From: Pseudomonas asplenii | Lineage (GTDB): Bacteria; Pseudomonadota; Gammaproteobacteria; Pseudomonadales; Pseudomonadaceae | Direction of reading: 5' to 3' | Length of the DNA: 64,000 nucleotides | NCBI RefSeq assembly: GCF_001293465.1 | Contig: NZ_JSYZ01000007.1 | Location: 343,603 to 407,602 of the forward strand | Shown: in pieces, positions 18,419 through 26,993 of the stretch | Layout of the letters: each line of letters starts with the position of its first letter | Position numbering within the stretch: position 1 is the stretch's first letter | Position numbers and translations under genes: made by a program | Notes under the pieces: generated by a model | The model's input: the letters and a program-made list of their open reading frames with translations, nothing else | Told to the model about the DNA's origin: nothing | The model's database searches: none

Positions 18419-19213
18419 GTGAACCAGGTCAACCCCGTACCAGGCCCAGCCAGCCTGCCACCGGCTGTCGATGCGATACATCGCCTGACGGTGCTCACCC
18501 TCAATGTGCACAAGGGCTTCAACCTGTTCAACCGGCGCTTCATCCTGCCGCAGTTGCGCGAGGCCGTACGCAGCACCGGGGCTGATCTGGTGTTTCTCCA
18601 GGAAGTGCATGGCAGCCATCGCCAACACGAGCAGCGCTACCCCGATTGGCCTTCATTGCCTCAGTACGAGTACCTGGCCGACAGCATGTGGCCGCAGTTC
18701 GCCTACGGACGCAACGCGGTGTATCCCCATGGGGATCACGGCAATGCCCTGCTCTCCAAATTTCCGATCCTGGCCTATGGCAACCGGGATGTTTCGGTCC
18801 AGGGCAACGAGCAGCGCGGGCTGCTCCACTGCACACTGGATGTGCCCGGGCATGCCCGGGTGTTCGCCATTTGCGTGCATCTGGGCCTGCGCGAAGCCCA
18901 GCGTCAGAATCAGATCGATCTGTTGTTCGATTACCTGGGGGCATTGCCCCCCGACGCGCCGGTGATCATCGCCGGGGATTTCAACGATTGGCGTCGACGC
19001 GCTGACCGCCGGCTCTGCGAGAAGTCCTGGGTCGAAGCCTTCGCCCAGCTTGAAGGTGCGCCGGCACGCAGCTTTCCTGCGCGGTTTCCCTGGCTACGCC
19101 TGGACCGGGTCTATGTGCGCAATGCTTCGCCCCTGGGCGCACGCGTACTGAGCACACGCCCCTGGTCGCACCTGTCGGACCATGCGTCGCTGGTGGTGGA
19201 GCTGGCCCTGTGA
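18419..19213 (+). CDS. Endonuclease/exonuclease/phosphatase family protein (YbhP-like)
   Basis: A 264-residue EEP-superfamily metallo-hydrolase. Visible are the first strand LTLNVHKGFN, the metal Glu in VFLQEVHG, the ICVHLGL motif, the AGDFNDWR active site (about residue 187) and the final SDHASLVVEL. It starts with GTG 18419 after a strong AAGGAGGAG. It is the first gene of the conserved trio ybhP-clsB(ybhO)-ybhN, so it may act on phospholipid or phosphodiester substrates linked to membrane lipid metabolism. The stop overlaps the next start (GTGA). Confidence 0.88.
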   Translation: MNQVNPVPGPASLPPAVDAIHRLTVLTLNVHKGFNLFNRRFILPQLREAVRSTGADLVFLQEVHGSHRQHEQRYPDWPSLPQYEYLADSMWPQFAYGRNAVYPHGDHGNALLSKFPILAYGNRDVSVQGNEQRGLLHCTLDVPGHARVFAICVHLGLREAQRQNQIDLLFDYLGALPPDAPVIIAGDFNDWRRRADRRLCEKSWVEAFAQLEGAPARSFPARFPWLRLDRVYVRNASPLGARVLSTRPWSHLSDHASLVVELAL

Positions 19214-20406
19214 ACGCCCCCTGGCTGGAAGGTAATGACGTCCGGTTGCTGATCAATGGCAACGACTATTACCGCCGTGTCTTCGACAGCATCGGCCAGG
19301 CTCGCCAACGCGTGCTGCTTGAAACCTTCATCATCCAGGACGATGCCGTGGGCAAGGCGTTGCAGCAGGTGCTCGTCGAAGCCGCTCGACGGGGCGTGCA
19401 GATCGATGTCACGGTCGATGGCTACGGTACCGCCGACCTGCCTCCCGCCTTCATCCAGGCCCTGACCTCAGCGGGGGTGCGCCTGCATGTCTTCGATCCT
19501 CAACCGCGATGGATGGGCATGCGTACCAATCTCTTTCGGCGCCTGCACCGCAAGCTTGTCGTGATTGATGGCCAGCGGGCGTTTGTCGGCGGGCTCAACT
19601 ATGGCGCCGATCACCTGGACGAATCCGGCCCCATGGCCAAACAGGACTATGCGGTGGAGGTGACCGGCCCCGTCGTGGCCCAGGTGCAGGCCTGCTGTCT
19701 GCGCCTGCTGGGCCAAGAGCCACCCGAGCAGCGGGCGGCGGCCGACGGCCGTCTGCGCGGACAGGCATGGGCACGGTTGCTTGACCGTGACAACCAGCAT
19801 CACACCAATACGATCGAGGAGCAGTACCTGGCAGCCCTGCAGGCCGCCCGCTTTCGCGTGCTGATCGCCAACGCCTACTTCTTTCCGGGTTATCGCTTGC
19901 TGCGAGAGCTGCGTAACGCCGCCCGGCGGGGTGTAGAGGTGACGCTGATTCTGCAGGGGCAGCCGGACCTGCGTTGGGTGCGAGCCCTCTCCAGGCTGTT
20001 GTACAACCACCTGCTACGCGATGGCGTCAGGGTATTGGAATACTGTCGTCGGCCACTGCATGGAAAGGTCGCGCTGGTGGATGATCAATGGGCCACGGTG
20101 GGTTCGAGCAACCTCGATCCGTTGAGCCTGGCCTTGAACCTGGAAGCCAATCTCTTCATTCGCGATGACGTGTTCAACAAACACCTGCACGATCACCTTC
20201 AACAGCTCATCCGCCACGACTGCAAGCGGATCACCCTCGAGCGCATGGTCCGCGGCTTCTGGTGGAGGGCCCCGCTGATCTTCCTGTGCTTTCACTGCAT
20301 CCGGCATTTTCCGACGATTGCCGGCTGGCTGCCGGCGCACAAGCAATACCTGCGCCCCCTGGCCCCCCACGCGCAGCCCATCAGTTGCCAGGAAGGAGAG
20401 CGCTGA
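19210..20406 (+). CDS. clsB: Cardiolipin synthase B-type phospholipase D protein
   Basis: A 398-residue PLD-superfamily enzyme with two HKD motifs: HRKLVVIDGQRAFVGG near residue 112 and HGKVALVDDQWATVGSSN near 284. ClsB makes cardiolipin at the inner membrane by transphosphatidylation using phosphatidylglycerol and, in E. coli, phosphatidylethanolamine. Start is GTG 19210, overlapping the upstream stop by 4 bp. Gene order with an EEP protein and a YbhN-type protein repeats the E. coli ybhPON arrangement. Confidence 0.9.
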   Translation: MNAPWLEGNDVRLLINGNDYYRRVFDSIGQARQRVLLETFIIQDDAVGKALQQVLVEAARRGVQIDVTVDGYGTADLPPAFIQALTSAGVRLHVFDPQPRWMGMRTNLFRRLHRKLVVIDGQRAFVGGLNYGADHLDESGPMAKQDYAVEVTGPVVAQVQACCLRLLGQEPPEQRAAADGRLRGQAWARLLDRDNQHHTNTIEEQYLAALQAARFRVLIANAYFFPGYRLLRELRNAARRGVEVTLILQGQPDLRWVRALSRLLYNHLLRDGVRVLEYCRRPLHGKVALVDDQWATVGSSNLDPLSLALNLEANLFIRDDVFNKHLHDHLQQLIRHDCKRITLERMVRGFWWRAPLIFLCFHCIRHFPTIAGWLPAHKQYLRPLAPHAQPISCQEGER

Positions 20407-21362
20407 TGACGGGCAAAGCCTGGCAGGCCCGAAGCCGGCAGTGGCTGACACTGTGCTTTGTGGGGCTCGTCTGCACGCTGCTTTACTGGATGGCCCGCCA
20501 CCTGGATTGGCACCAGGTCCTGCGTTCGATTCAAGGCTATGAACCCGGGACACTGCTGCTCGGTCTGGCGATGGCCCTGTTGAGCTACGCACTGGTCAGC
20601 GGTTATGACCTGCTCGCCCGCGCCTACACCGGCCACACGCTGCCAGTGCGGCATGTTCTGCCGGTGGCCTTTGTCTGTTATGCCTTCAACCTGAACTTCA
20701 CCACCTGGATCGGCGGCATCGCCTTGCGTTTACGCCTCTACAAGCGCCTGGGGCTTGAAACTGCCACGGTCACGCAGATCATTACCCTGGGGATCGTCAC
20801 CAACTGGATAGGTTATGCGGCCCTGGCCGGCGTGGTGTTTTCCCTGCGTCTGGTGACCTTGCCGGACAGCTGGAGCCTGGGGGCGCTCGGTTTGCAGCTC
20901 ATCGGACTGACGCTGGTCGTCATCGCCGGGGGTTATCTGCTTGCCTGCGGGTGGGCCAGGCAAAGGGCCTGGGCCTGGGGCAGGTACGAGTTCACCTTAC
21001 CCTCGCTGCGCCTGGCGCTGTTTCAGGTCGGGCTCGGTGCCAGCAACTGGGCGTTGATGGCAGGCCTCATGTTCCTGCTGCTCCCGGCTCCCTTGAGCTA
21101 TCCCGCGGTCCTGGGGGTTCTGCTGATCAGTTGTGTCGCAGGCGTCATCACGCATATTCCCGCAGGGCTGGGTGTGCTGGAGGCGGTTTTTCTCGCCCTG
21201 CTCCACGACCAGCTTGACCAGGGCCCGCTGGTGGCCGCACTGCTGGGTTATCGAACGCTCTACTACCTCATCCCCCTGTTGCTCGCGGGCGCCAGCTACC
21301 TGGTACTGGAAAAGCGTGCCAAAGCCATGCGCCAATCGGCCAACGAGAGTCCAGGAGGGTAA
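20406..21362 (+). CDS. ybhN: YbhN/UPF0104 family membrane protein
   Basis: A 318-residue polytopic membrane protein with 7-8 hydrophobic helices, of the lysylphosphatidylglycerol synthetase flippase-like family (UPF0104). The segment YAFNLNFTTWIGGIALRLRLY and the later HIPAGLGVLEAVFLALL are family hallmarks. ATG 20406 shares one base with the clsB stop (TGATG), giving tight coupling. Family members are implicated in moving lipids across the inner membrane, which fits its place after a cardiolipin synthase; the cargo is inferred. Confidence 0.87.
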   Translation: MTGKAWQARSRQWLTLCFVGLVCTLLYWMARHLDWHQVLRSIQGYEPGTLLLGLAMALLSYALVSGYDLLARAYTGHTLPVRHVLPVAFVCYAFNLNFTTWIGGIALRLRLYKRLGLETATVTQIITLGIVTNWIGYAALAGVVFSLRLVTLPDSWSLGALGLQLIGLTLVVIAGGYLLACGWARQRAWAWGRYEFTLPSLRLALFQVGLGASNWALMAGLMFLLLPAPLSYPAVLGVLLISCVAGVITHIPAGLGVLEAVFLALLHDQLDQGPLVAALLGYRTLYYLIPLLLAGASYLVLEKRAKAMRQSANESPGG

Positions 21363-21449
21363 CGCCTGGAACCTTGGCCGAGCTTTTCCGTACTGTCGTT
21401 CAACCGAGGCCTGGGCCCTTGCGCTCGTCATCATTCCATGAGGTGTGCC

Positions 21450-21686
21450 ATGTACGAAGACCGAAAGGAACACGCCTTACAGGCTTGGGAAAAACTGCTG
21501 GAAAAACCGGAGAGCCACATGAACGCCCAGGAGCAGCATGAAGAGCTCGTGCGGCTGGCCGATGAGTACTTCGACGAAGGCTTCATCGACGGCGACGAGC
21601 GCGCCGCGCTGCTCGGCAGGGCAGCTCGTGCCTACGCGAATGTGGTTGAGGGCGCTGATGACTCCCTCATTGATCCTGCGCAATGA
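21450..21686 (+). CDS. Small acidic hypothetical protein
   Basis: A 78-residue acidic, mostly helical protein (LEKPESHMNAQEQHEELVRL, DEYFDEGFIDGDER). ATG 21450 is preferred to ATG 21438 because GAGGTG precedes it at normal distance. It has no recognisable domain. Its 3' end overlaps by 20 bp the far end of the broken DUF421 gene on the other strand. Confidence 0.6.
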   Translation: MYEDRKEHALQAWEKLLEKPESHMNAQEQHEELVRLADEYFDEGFIDGDERAALLGRAARAYANVVEGADDSLIDPAQ

Positions 21687-22113
21687 CCGAGATTTTTCCA
21701 TTTCGCTCAAGTATGGCGAACTTGATCTGGTCCACGCGTTCGATGCCCTGGTTTGAACGTGCCGCTTCCATGAGATCCGCTTCGATCAGACGCGCCTGAC
21801 GCAAGCGCTCATGCAGAATCCTGCCGTGCTCGACGAGAATCGTGGGCTAGCCGTCGATCAGCCGGGAGATTGTCGAGAATCGTCGCTTCAACAGCGACAG
21901 GCCCACGTCCACCGCAATCAGCGTGACGATGACCACGATGGAGTTGGTCAACGAGAAATCGTCGCCAAGCAGCGCCTGCTGCGTGGCCTCGCCAATGATC
22001 ATGAGCAATACCAGATCGAACGTGGTCAGCTCCGCCAGCGAGCGTCTTCCAGCGATTTTGAACAGGATCATCAAGGCCACGTACATCGCGGCCGCTCGTA
22101 ACACGGAGTCCAT
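21667..22113 (-). pseudogene. DUF421 (YetF-type) membrane protein interrupted by an amber codon
   Basis: The N-terminal 88 codons encode the typical DUF421 three-helix membrane part (MYVALMILFKIAGRRSLAEL, TTFDLVLLMIIGEATQQALL). A TAG at 21847-21849 falls in the linker just after ISRLIDG. In the same frame past the stop, the normal cytosolic domain continues to 21667: PTILVEHGRILHERL, then IEADLMEAAR and KFAILERNGKISVI. One base change separates this from an intact 148-residue protein. It follows the membrane gene at 22121-22639 by 7 bp. The truncated membrane part could still be made; a sequencing error cannot be excluded. Confidence 0.75.
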
Positions 22114-22120
22114 GGTGCAC

Positions 22121-22639
22121 CTACGGTAGGATGTATTGTGTCAGTTCAACGGGCGAGGAGCCCGCTATCGATACGCGGCTGCTGTAGCCTCCCAGGCCAT
22201 CGCCTCGCAGCATCAGATAAAGCGTGGCCTGTCCTTGAGCGTCGGTCTGCAGCCAAAACCTGAGCCCCCGTGCGGAGCTGACCGTCCTGATCGGATCGGG
22301 TTGCAGGGTTTCAATGCTGAATCCCTCGAAAAGATCCCCATCCAGCGCCAACTCGACCTGCGACTGGGCCCGGCCACTGGCAACGGTTATCTTCATGGGA
22401 TTGGTCGAGCCGTTGCGGTGAACGATCTCGTAGCGCAGCGTTACCCTGCCGTCCTGGCTGTGAAGCTCCCGGCTGCTCAGCGGCCCACGAGAAAAAAACC
22501 CGAGCAATGCCATCAACACGATAACGACCAAGCCATACCAACCCCACCGCTCAAATCGCCAGACTTTGAGCTGATAGGCCATGTCTTCGCGTACCGGGTA
22601 ATCGCGGCTTTGCTCGTCCGCAGATTCAGGCTGGTTCAC
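22121..22639 (-). CDS. Hypothetical single-span membrane protein
   Basis: A 172-residue protein with one clear transmembrane helix (WYGLVVIVLMALLGFFS, about residues 34-50) and a C-terminal extracytoplasmic beta-rich domain (DGRVTLRYEIVHRNGSTNPM through ISIAGSS-like strands). It sits immediately upstream of the DUF421 gene and I recall such pairs in Pseudomonas, so the two products probably work together in the membrane. No enzymatic motif. If the DUF421 gene is dead, this one may be an orphan. Confidence 0.72.
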   Translation of the reverse strand: MNQPESADEQSRDYPVREDMAYQLKVWRFERWGWYGLVVIVLMALLGFFSRGPLSSRELHSQDGRVTLRYEIVHRNGSTNPMKITVASGRAQSQVELALDGDLFEGFSIETLQPDPIRTVSSARGLRFWLQTDAQGQATLYLMLRGDGLGGYSSRVSIAGSSPVELTQYILP

Positions 22640-23123
22640 GCTGCTCCTCCCATGCCCTCTCGCCGACCCTGCCTGCGGTGCACGACTGCGCGGTGGTCAA
22701 CCGCAAGGCGTGCTTACGCAGACAAGCAATGATGTTTGCGGCGGTGGACATACCCCTTTCTCCCCAGGTGTTTTTCGATGGACGCCAAGGCTGTCACTGC
22801 CCTCACCGACCGCTTGTGATGGTCAAGACCGGATTGGCCCACCCGGCAGTCCTTGCGGATCGCCAGGTACCCATCACGCTCCATCACGACAGTTGCCTGT
22901 TCGGTGGAGTCTGCAAAGGGAGAAATTGTTCAGAAAAGCTGAGCGCAGGGGGAGCTGTTGCGGGGTGGCGTCAAAGATGAAGGGGTGTTGAAGCAGATGC
23001 CCGGGGTGTAGACGAACCGACGCTTACGTGTACATCTTTTAGAATTCTGTACAACTTTTCAGGTGACGGTACCCAGCTATTCGAGTTTTCAGCTCGATAG
23101 TGCGATATCAGGCTATTGGCACC
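22640..23123. other. Intergenic stretch with no gene recognised
   Basis: Open frames here have no domain or ribosome site that I can support. The stretch contains a paired TGTACA motif (23029-23053) and an imperfect inverted repeat (CTATTCGAG/CTCGATAG) near 23077-23101. Confidence 0.5.
23029..23053. promoter_or_regulatory. Paired TGTACA motif, second copy
   Basis: TGTACA at 23029-23034 and 23048-23053, again with a 19-bp period; the right half is followed by AC as in the first copy (TCTGTACAAC in both). The nearest downstream genes are the membrane/DUF421 pair on the minus strand (about 390 bp away). A LitR/PplR-like light-response site is a possibility only. Confidence 0.35.
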
Positions 23124-23378
23124 TCAGGTGTCTGCGGACTCATCCGTCGCTCGCGCATTGAGCCTGAGCTCCTCCTTGATCTCTGCGACCAGAAGCGCAA
23201 TGGCCCGAATCGACCTCAAACCTTGAGGGTCAATGCCGGTGACGGTGAGCTGCTCCTGCCGGGTATCTGCGTCCATCAGTTGAATCGTGAGGGTTTTCCC
23301 CTGATCGACCGTGCAGATGCACGGGGTTGGCAGAAATGCGGTTTCAATGAGACGACGCAATTCAAGAGTAGAAGGCAT
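23124..23378 (-). CDS. DUF1652 family protein
   Basis: An 84-residue protein matching the short Pseudomonas DUF1652 family: STLELRRLIETAFLPTPCICT at the N-terminus, a central strand LTIQLMD and the LTVTGID segment, then a helix ending in VAEIKEELR. The function of the family is unknown. It is transcribed alone, with no neighbour close enough for an operon. Confidence 0.82.
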   Translation of the reverse strand: MPSTLELRRLIETAFLPTPCICTVDQGKTLTIQLMDADTRQEQLTVTGIDPQGLRSIRAIALLVAEIKEELRLNARATDESADT

Positions 23379-24066
23379 CGCAAGGGCGTCCCACTAGATA
23401 GGTGATTATTCATTCAGGAAGAAAACAAACCCAATTAATTGGGTGCGCACCGGGATTTATAGCAAGTTACTGAGAAGTTGAGCGTGCGGCCGAGATGTAT
23501 CCCACGAAAGGGCATCCCGAGTCAATCCAGACTTGCTCACTGACAGATTCGGTTCTCATCGCTGCTCTTTATCAGCAAGCAGAAAGCCAAGCGGTCATTG
23601 CCATCACCTTAATATCAATCCCGCCACCCTACTTATACGAAGCGGCACCCGACTTGTATAAGTTTATCCGAATGCCGCTCGTCGCCATTTTCGAAAAAAA
23701 AGAAAACACACCCATCGCCGCCACTCTCTGAATAGTTGCCGGCAGCCTGAATCAGACCGCTAGCAGACAGGCAGTCAAACCAAGGATATCAATCATGCGA
23801 ACGCCAACTGATAAGCAGCACAATAATCGCCAGCGAGGCGTGGAAACACGTCCTGAAGCCAAGACTGGCCCGACCTCGAATTCACCCCCTTGTTACGAAC
23901 ATCAGCGAAGGGTCAGACAGTCCGAAGCCATCGTCGGTGCATCTCAGACACCCCCCGTTTGTGAAAGAAACCTATTACACCATCCATAAGGCTGCGCTAT
24001 TTGATAAAAACCCTGGCACATCAGCATTAAATTCTAAAAATCTCTCTGACAGAGAGGAAATCCAGC
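23379..24066. other. Intergenic stretch, mostly without recognised genes
   Basis: Apart from a weak candidate at 23795-23989 nothing is supportable. Base composition is lower in GC than the flanks, with poly-A stretches around 23690-23705. The last 70 bp should hold the promoter of the small gene at 24067. Confidence 0.45.
23795..23989 (+). CDS. Possible small hydrophilic protein
   Basis: A 64-codon frame with AAGGA 8 bp before its ATG. The product (RTPTDKQHNNRQRGVETRPE at the start) is hydrophilic, Gln/Arg/Thr-rich and without predicted secondary structure, as some stress-induced peptides are. It resembles no family I know. Kept only because of the well-placed ribosome site; it could be chance. 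Confidence 0.25.
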   Translation: MRTPTDKQHNNRQRGVETRPEAKTGPTSNSPPCYEHQRRVRQSEAIVGASQTPPVCERNLLHHP

Positions 24067-24159
24067 ATGAGTACTCAAGACAAGCAAGGCCATATGAGTG
24101 TGAACGAAACCGCTAAACAGGGTGGTGGAAACAGCCATGGTAGCGGGCGCAACCGTTGA
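24067..24159 (+). CDS. 30-residue Gly-rich mini-protein (KGG-like)
   Basis: A short frame of 30 codons with GAGAGGAAA upstream at good spacing. The product begins MSTQDKQGHMSVNETAKQGG and ends NSHGSGRNR, so it has the hydrophilic Gly/His/Ser composition of the KGG stress proteins, with a KQGGG in place of KGG. It is 53 bp upstream of the ClpP-like gene and may share its transcript. Confidence 0.5.
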   Translation: MSTQDKQGHMSVNETAKQGGGNSHGSGRNR

Positions 24160-24212
24160 CGTGCCTGATACAGGGGAGCTGCGCTCTCCTGTTTACCTCA
24201 TGGAGCGAAACC

Positions 24213-24764
24213 ATGCCTTTACACATTATCAACTTCACCGGGCCCATCACCGCCTCCACCTGCAGCCAACTGATCGAAAAGGCCTCGGCGGCCGTACAGC
24301 AAGACGCATCAGAGCTGGTGCTCAATATCGCGACCATGGGGGGTGAATGTAGCTACGGGTTTACCCTGTACAACTTTCTGTTGTCTCTGCCGATTCCCGT
24401 GCATACCCACAATCTGGGTACAGTCGAGTCGATGGGCAACATCATCTTCCTGGCTGGCGAGCGCAGGACCGCCTGCCAATACAGCAAGTTTCTATTTCAT
24501 CCCTTTCATTGGCATGTTCAGGGTGCCGTAGATCATTCACGCATGTCCGAATATGCCATGAGCCTCGATTACGACCTGCAACTGTATGTGCGTATCGTAG
24601 CCGAGCGCACCCACGGCGCTATCGAAAAACTGGAAACCGAAAAATACCTGATCGCCGCACCGAGGATCATTGACCCGCAACAAGCGATCGCCGCCGGTCT
24701 GATCCATGCCATCGACTTGCCCATCATCAAGTCGGACTCGGTCAGCAGCTTCATTTATTCCTGA
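24213..24764 (+). CDS. ClpP-like serine protease family protein
   Basis: A 183-residue protein of the ClpP/crotonase fold. TVESMGNIIFLAG corresponds to the ClpP nucleophile motif (Ser), FLFHPFHWHV supplies the catalytic His, and the C-terminal DPQQAIAAGLIHAID matches the ClpP SAxEAxxYGLID segment. The acidic third residue is less certain. It lacks the N-terminal ClpX/ClpA docking loop sequence of housekeeping ClpP and is a distinct orphan type. GGAG precedes ATG 24213. A DUF2934 gene follows 28 bp later. Confidence 0.82.
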   Translation: MPLHIINFTGPITASTCSQLIEKASAAVQQDASELVLNIATMGGECSYGFTLYNFLLSLPIPVHTHNLGTVESMGNIIFLAGERRTACQYSKFLFHPFHWHVQGAVDHSRMSEYAMSLDYDLQLYVRIVAERTHGAIEKLETEKYLIAAPRIIDPQQAIAAGLIHAIDLPIIKSDSVSSFIYS

Positions 24765-24792
24765 CGACTTTGATTTAAACGGGAGAATCACA

Positions 24793-25032
24793 ATGGACGA
24801 AGAAACGATTCGGCTCACCGCCTATCGCATCTGGGAGCAGCAAGGCAAACCTGATGGCCGGGACTTTGTACACTGGCTACAAGCCAGGGATGAGCTGGGA
24901 GCGGCTGGCACTGACGAGTTGTCGGGCTCTGTCGAGAGCAGCGTCGCGCCACCTGAACCGGAACACTCAAAAAGCAAGGCACCCTCCTCGTCGACCCCGC
25001 GCAAAGTACGCAGCAAAAAGACCGCAACCTGA
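24793..25032 (+). CDS. DUF2934 family protein
   Basis: A 79-residue protein with the DUF2934 signature: RLTAYRIWEQQGKPDGRDFVHWLQARDEL-type helix pair near the N-terminus, where a bulky YxxWE and a Gly-x-P turn precede the DxxHWxxAE-like helix. The C-terminal half is a Pro/Ser/Lys-rich basic tail (SKSKAP, RKVRSKK) likely disordered and possibly nucleic-acid binding. It follows the ClpP-like gene with GGGAGA as ribosome site. Function of the family unknown. Confidence 0.82.
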   Translation: MDEETIRLTAYRIWEQQGKPDGRDFVHWLQARDELGAAGTDELSGSVESSVAPPEPEHSKSKAPSSSTPRKVRSKKTAT

Positions 25033-25176
25033 ACCCGCCTATCCGGGCATGGCGCGCTTGTTCAAGAACCTCCACCATCCGTCGGCAACCTGGAAAAACA
25101 ATCGAGAAAGCTCAGGTTTTTTAAATCTCAATAGTGAGTCTGGTCACTCCAGGCTGCTCATAAGCACTCCTGTCTT

Positions 25177-25201
25177 GCCCGTACTCAGTGCGGGCTTTTT
25201 T
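25177..25201 (+). terminator. Intrinsic terminator
   Basis: GCCCGTAC and GTGCGGGC form an 8-bp stem (one G-U pair) with a TCA loop, directly followed by TTTTTT. It would end transcription from the mini-protein/ClpP-like/DUF2934 group, 145 bp downstream of the last stop. Confidence 0.85.
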
Positions 25202-25409
25202 ATGGATTTTATCTGGCCAATGCGCCAAGGCTGGCTCGGGCAAACGCCTGAGCCCATGCCCCCACACGTCAATACGCAAGGGCTGTATAGGGAGGTGGAT
25301 TTCAGAGGTCTGTGCCGGTGTACGCTTTGCCTGACAACGACAGGATTTTCACCTGCCCTGGGTAGCCCTCTCCCAGGTTCACCATGACCAGCGCTGTCTT
25401 GCGCCGGTG

Positions 25410-26993
25410 TCACTGAGCGTCAAGCACGGCACGTATCTTTCGGGGTAGGTCAGCAGGCTGATAAGGCTTGGGAAGCACCTCGAACTCATGCACCTGGATA
25501 TTGGCCCGCTCCAGCGCGTCTTTCGCGTAGCCTGTGGTGAGCAGGATCCTGGTGTGCGGATACAGGCGGGATATCTCACGCGCCAGTGCCGCGCCGTCCA
25601 TGTCCCCCGGCATGATCAAATCGCTGAACACCAGGTCGTAGGCCTTGTTCTGGAGCAGGGCCAATGCCTGGGCGGCATCGTGCGCGGTGTCTATCTGATA
25701 GCCGTAATCCGACAGAATCACCTGGGCCAGCTCGGCCACCTCGGGCCGGTCCTCCACAATCAGGATGCTTTCACAACCTTGCAGCGACAGAGGCGCTGTC
25801 GGCGCCTGCTCGTCGCAGTACTCGCTGTCATCTGCAGGAAAATACAGGCGTATCGTGGTGCCGACACCGGGGTATGAATGGATGCGGGCCGTGCCCCCCG
25901 ATTGCCTGGCAAAGCCGTACACCATCGACAACCCCAGGCCAGAACCCTTGCCCTCTTCCTTGGTGGTGAAGAACGGCTGCACGACTTTGTCCTGGAGCTC
26001 CGCCGCTATCCCCTTGCCATTGTCACTCACCGAAAGGCTGACATAGCGCCCCTCTGCCAAACCCTCCCGTTGAAGCTTGGCGTCGCCTGGAATCCGCACG
26101 TTGCAGGTTTTGACGGTCACTGTCGGATCGACGCGGCCCTCCAGCGCCTCCTGGGCGTTCGTCAGCAACTGCAGGACCGCCAGCTCAGCCTGGCCAGGAT
26201 CAATCAGGCAGTTCCACAGATCGTCGGCCAGATCAACCTGCAGGTGGACGTCATGCAGCGCACGCGCCATGACGCCGGGGCGGCTCAACAAGGTGTTCAG
26301 GTTGAACACACGACTCTCCAGCCGTTGCTTGCGCGAAAACGCCAGTAACTGCTGAGTCAGGGTTTGCGCCTTTTCGGCGGCGGCCCTGGCACGATTGGCG
26401 CTATTGAAAATACGCTGCGGATCGCTGCCAGGACGCTTTGCGCTCAACTGAATCAATTCCAGATAGCCCACCATCACCTGGAGGAGATTATTGAAATCGT
26501 GGGCAATACCGCCGGTGAGCTGCCCCAGTGCCTCGAGGTCCTGGGCCCGACGCCTGCGCAGCGCCACATCGTGACGCTGGCTCACATCCAACTGGGAGGC
26601 GAAAAAATACGTCAGTCGGCCACGTTCATCGAAGAGCGGGAAAATAAAGAGCTCGTTCCAGAAAGAGGAGCCGTCCTTGCGGTAATTGATCACCTCCACA
26701 CACACTTCATGGTGCCGCCCGACCGCCAACTGCACCTGCCGTCGGGTGTCCTTGCAGGTCTGCGGGCCCTGCAGGAACCTGCAATTGCGTCCGATGACCT
26801 CGTCGTGCTCATACCCGGTGAGGGTCAGGAATGCCTGATTGGCAAAAATGATCGGATTATCCGGCTGCGCCGGATCGGTCACGATCATCGCGCTGTGGCT
26901 GGCGTCCATGGCTGCGAAGAAGCGGTCCTTGCGGTTGGAAGAAAGCGTCGTCAAATGCATGCCATCGACGACGGGCTTTTTCTGTCTTGCCAA
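25410..26993 (-). CDS. LOV-domain hybrid histidine kinase (blue-light sensor)
   Basis: A 527-residue sensor. An N-terminal PAS domain carries the LOV photoactive-cysteine motif GRNCRFLQG (Cys about residue 71), which forms a flavin adduct in blue light. Next come a HisKA domain with phospho-acceptor His in GGIAHDFNNLLQ, an HATPase_c domain (NGKGI and GKGSGLGL boxes), and a C-terminal receiver with phospho-acceptor Asp in LVFSDLIMPG. The layout matches LOV-HK-receiver proteins of P. syringae. The start is TTG 26993, with GGGAGGTG 4 bp upstream; ATG 26960 is the alternative. No partner regulator is adjacent. Confidence 0.92.
   Translation of the reverse strand: MARQKKPVVDGMHLTTLSSNRKDRFFAAMDASHSAMIVTDPAQPDNPIIFANQAFLTLTGYEHDEVIGRNCRFLQGPQTCKDTRRQVQLAVGRHHEVCVEVINYRKDGSSFWNELFIFPLFDERGRLTYFFASQLDVSQRHDVALRRRRAQDLEALGQLTGGIAHDFNNLLQVMVGYLELIQLSAKRPGSDPQRIFNSANRARAAAEKAQTLTQQLLAFSRKQRLESRVFNLNTLLSRPGVMARALHDVHLQVDLADDLWNCLIDPGQAELAVLQLLTNAQEALEGRVDPTVTVKTCNVRIPGDAKLQREGLAEGRYVSLSVSDNGKGIAAELQDKVVQPFFTTKEEGKGSGLGLSMVYGFARQSGGTARIHSYPGVGTTIRLYFPADDSEYCDEQAPTAPLSLQGCESILIVEDRPEVAELAQVILSDYGYQIDTAHDAAQALALLQNKAYDLVFSDLIMPGDMDGAALAREISRLYPHTRILLTTGYAKDALERANIQVHEFEVLPKPYQPADLPRKIRAVLDAQ

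Noticed and set aside
22678..22980. 100-codon frame in the 22640-23123 gap
   Set aside because: No ribosome site and a composition unlike a protein; no domain recognised.
23495..23731. 78-codon frame with Ile/Pro-rich translation
   Set aside because: No ribosome site, ends in an A-rich tract, and resembles no protein.
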